Shown here piece after piece: positions 63,703-64,000 of a DNA stretch of 64,000 nucleotides. The stretch is from Shewanella abyssi (lineage in GTDB: Bacteria > Pseudomonadota > Gammaproteobacteria > Enterobacterales > Shewanellaceae). The notes under the pieces are model-generated. The model saw only the letters and a list, made by a program, of their open reading frames with translations. It was not told the DNA's origin and searched no databases. Position numbers and translations under genes: made by a program. Positions within the stretch are counted from its first letter, which is position 1. Each line of letters begins with the position of its first letter. The stretch is taken from assembly GCF_023284025.1 (NCBI RefSeq), contig NZ_JAKIKR010000013.1, forward strand, positions 31,435-95,434. The letters are read 5' to 3'.

Positions 63703-63965
63703 AACGACGGCATAAATGCCGACCTACAGAGATATTCGTAAACACCGGCATAAGCATTACGCCACTGTAGGTTGGGCTTTAGCCCATCAATCATTGCAAT
63801 CGACCATGCTAACCAACGGCATAAATGCCGACCTACAAAAGATAATCGTGAACACCAACATAAGCATTACAACACTGCTGTAAGTTGGACTGTAGGTTGG
63901 GCTTTAGCCCATCAATCATTGCAATCGACCATGCTAACCAACGGCATAAATGCCGACCTACTTTA
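63703..63965. repeat. REP/BIME cluster
   Basis: Unit B copies at about 63704-63727, 63815-63836 and 63939-63961 alternate with unit A copies at about 63767-63788 and 63894-63915. The linker CAATCATTGCAATCGACCAT is conserved. The short TGTAAGTTGGACTGTAGG before the second A unit looks like a partial duplicate. Confidence 0.92.
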
Positions 63966-63973
63966 AAAGAAGG

Positions 63974-64000
63974 TTCTAGGTTCTAGGTTCTAGGTTCTAG
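63974..64000. repeat. Heptamer array (TTCTAGG), cut by window edge
   Basis: Three full TTCTAGG units plus six bases up to the window end, preceded by the same CTTTAAAAGAAGG junction as at 55101-55112. The true copy number is unknown. Confidence 0.9.

Overview
The window is chromosomal DNA of an AT-rich marine-type gammaproteobacterium. The order rfaH, POT peptide transporter, response regulator, mlaA and flagellar fliK-/flhB-like genes beside a polysaccharide locus suggests Alteromonadales, probably Shewanella or a near relative. This is inferred from gene content and order only; no rRNA gene is present.

Layout. (1) 1-710: the edge of a REP-associated tyrosine transposase (RAYT) and a cluster of REP palindromes. 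(2) 825-31878, all on the minus strand: a surface-polysaccharide locus read from right to left as wza-wzb-wzc, cysD-cysN-SLC13 permease-cysC, a DHH phosphoesterase, wzx, acyltransferases, wzy, glycosyltransferases, three unrelated sulfotransferases, manC-manB, rmlB-rmlA-rmlC-rmlD and two wecA-type initiating transferases. A JUMPstart/ops element sits upstream of wza (32158-32195). The locus appears to make a capsule-like polymer of rhamnose, mannose and HexNAc that is sulfated from PAPS made by enzymes encoded in the same locus. (3) 32840-36067, plus strand: a DUF1800/DUF1501 pair, followed by a dense REP cluster. (4) 36662-54669, minus strand: a second polysaccharide locus (long SLBB exporter, kinase-less Wzz, WcaJ-type initiating transferase, glycosyltransferases, wzx, wzy, nitroreductase-like protein, pyruvyltransferase, acyltransferase, ugd, galU, second rmlB). 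It has its own JUMPstart/ops element (55466-55503) and probably makes an acidic, pyruvylated polymer. (5) 56158-56676: rfaH, the antiterminator expected to act on both ops elements. (6) 57106-63590: POT transporter, response regulator with a degenerate PP2C domain, MlaA without a lipobox, and fliK-like and flhB-like genes.

How the genes work together. RfaH should load at the two ops sites and keep RNA polymerase processive through two operons of about 30 kb and 18 kb. In the first locus sulfate uptake (SLC13), ATP sulfurylase (CysDN) and APS kinase (CysC) make PAPS, sulfotransferases use it, and the DHH protein may remove the inhibitory by-product PAP. Each locus has its own flippase, polymerase and exporter.

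The intergenic DNA is unusually rich in repeats: two complementary REP palindromes next to a RAYT gene, tandem arrays with 6-8 bp units (mostly 7 bp) at many gene boundaries, CTAG-punctuated palindrome mosaics, and three paralogous four-helix-bundle (S23/Avd-like) genes that all sit beside such repeats. Two small gene remnants (an epimerase 5' end and a hexapeptide acyltransferase 3' end) show recent gene turnover. No tRNA, rRNA, CRISPR array or intact insertion sequence was recognised.
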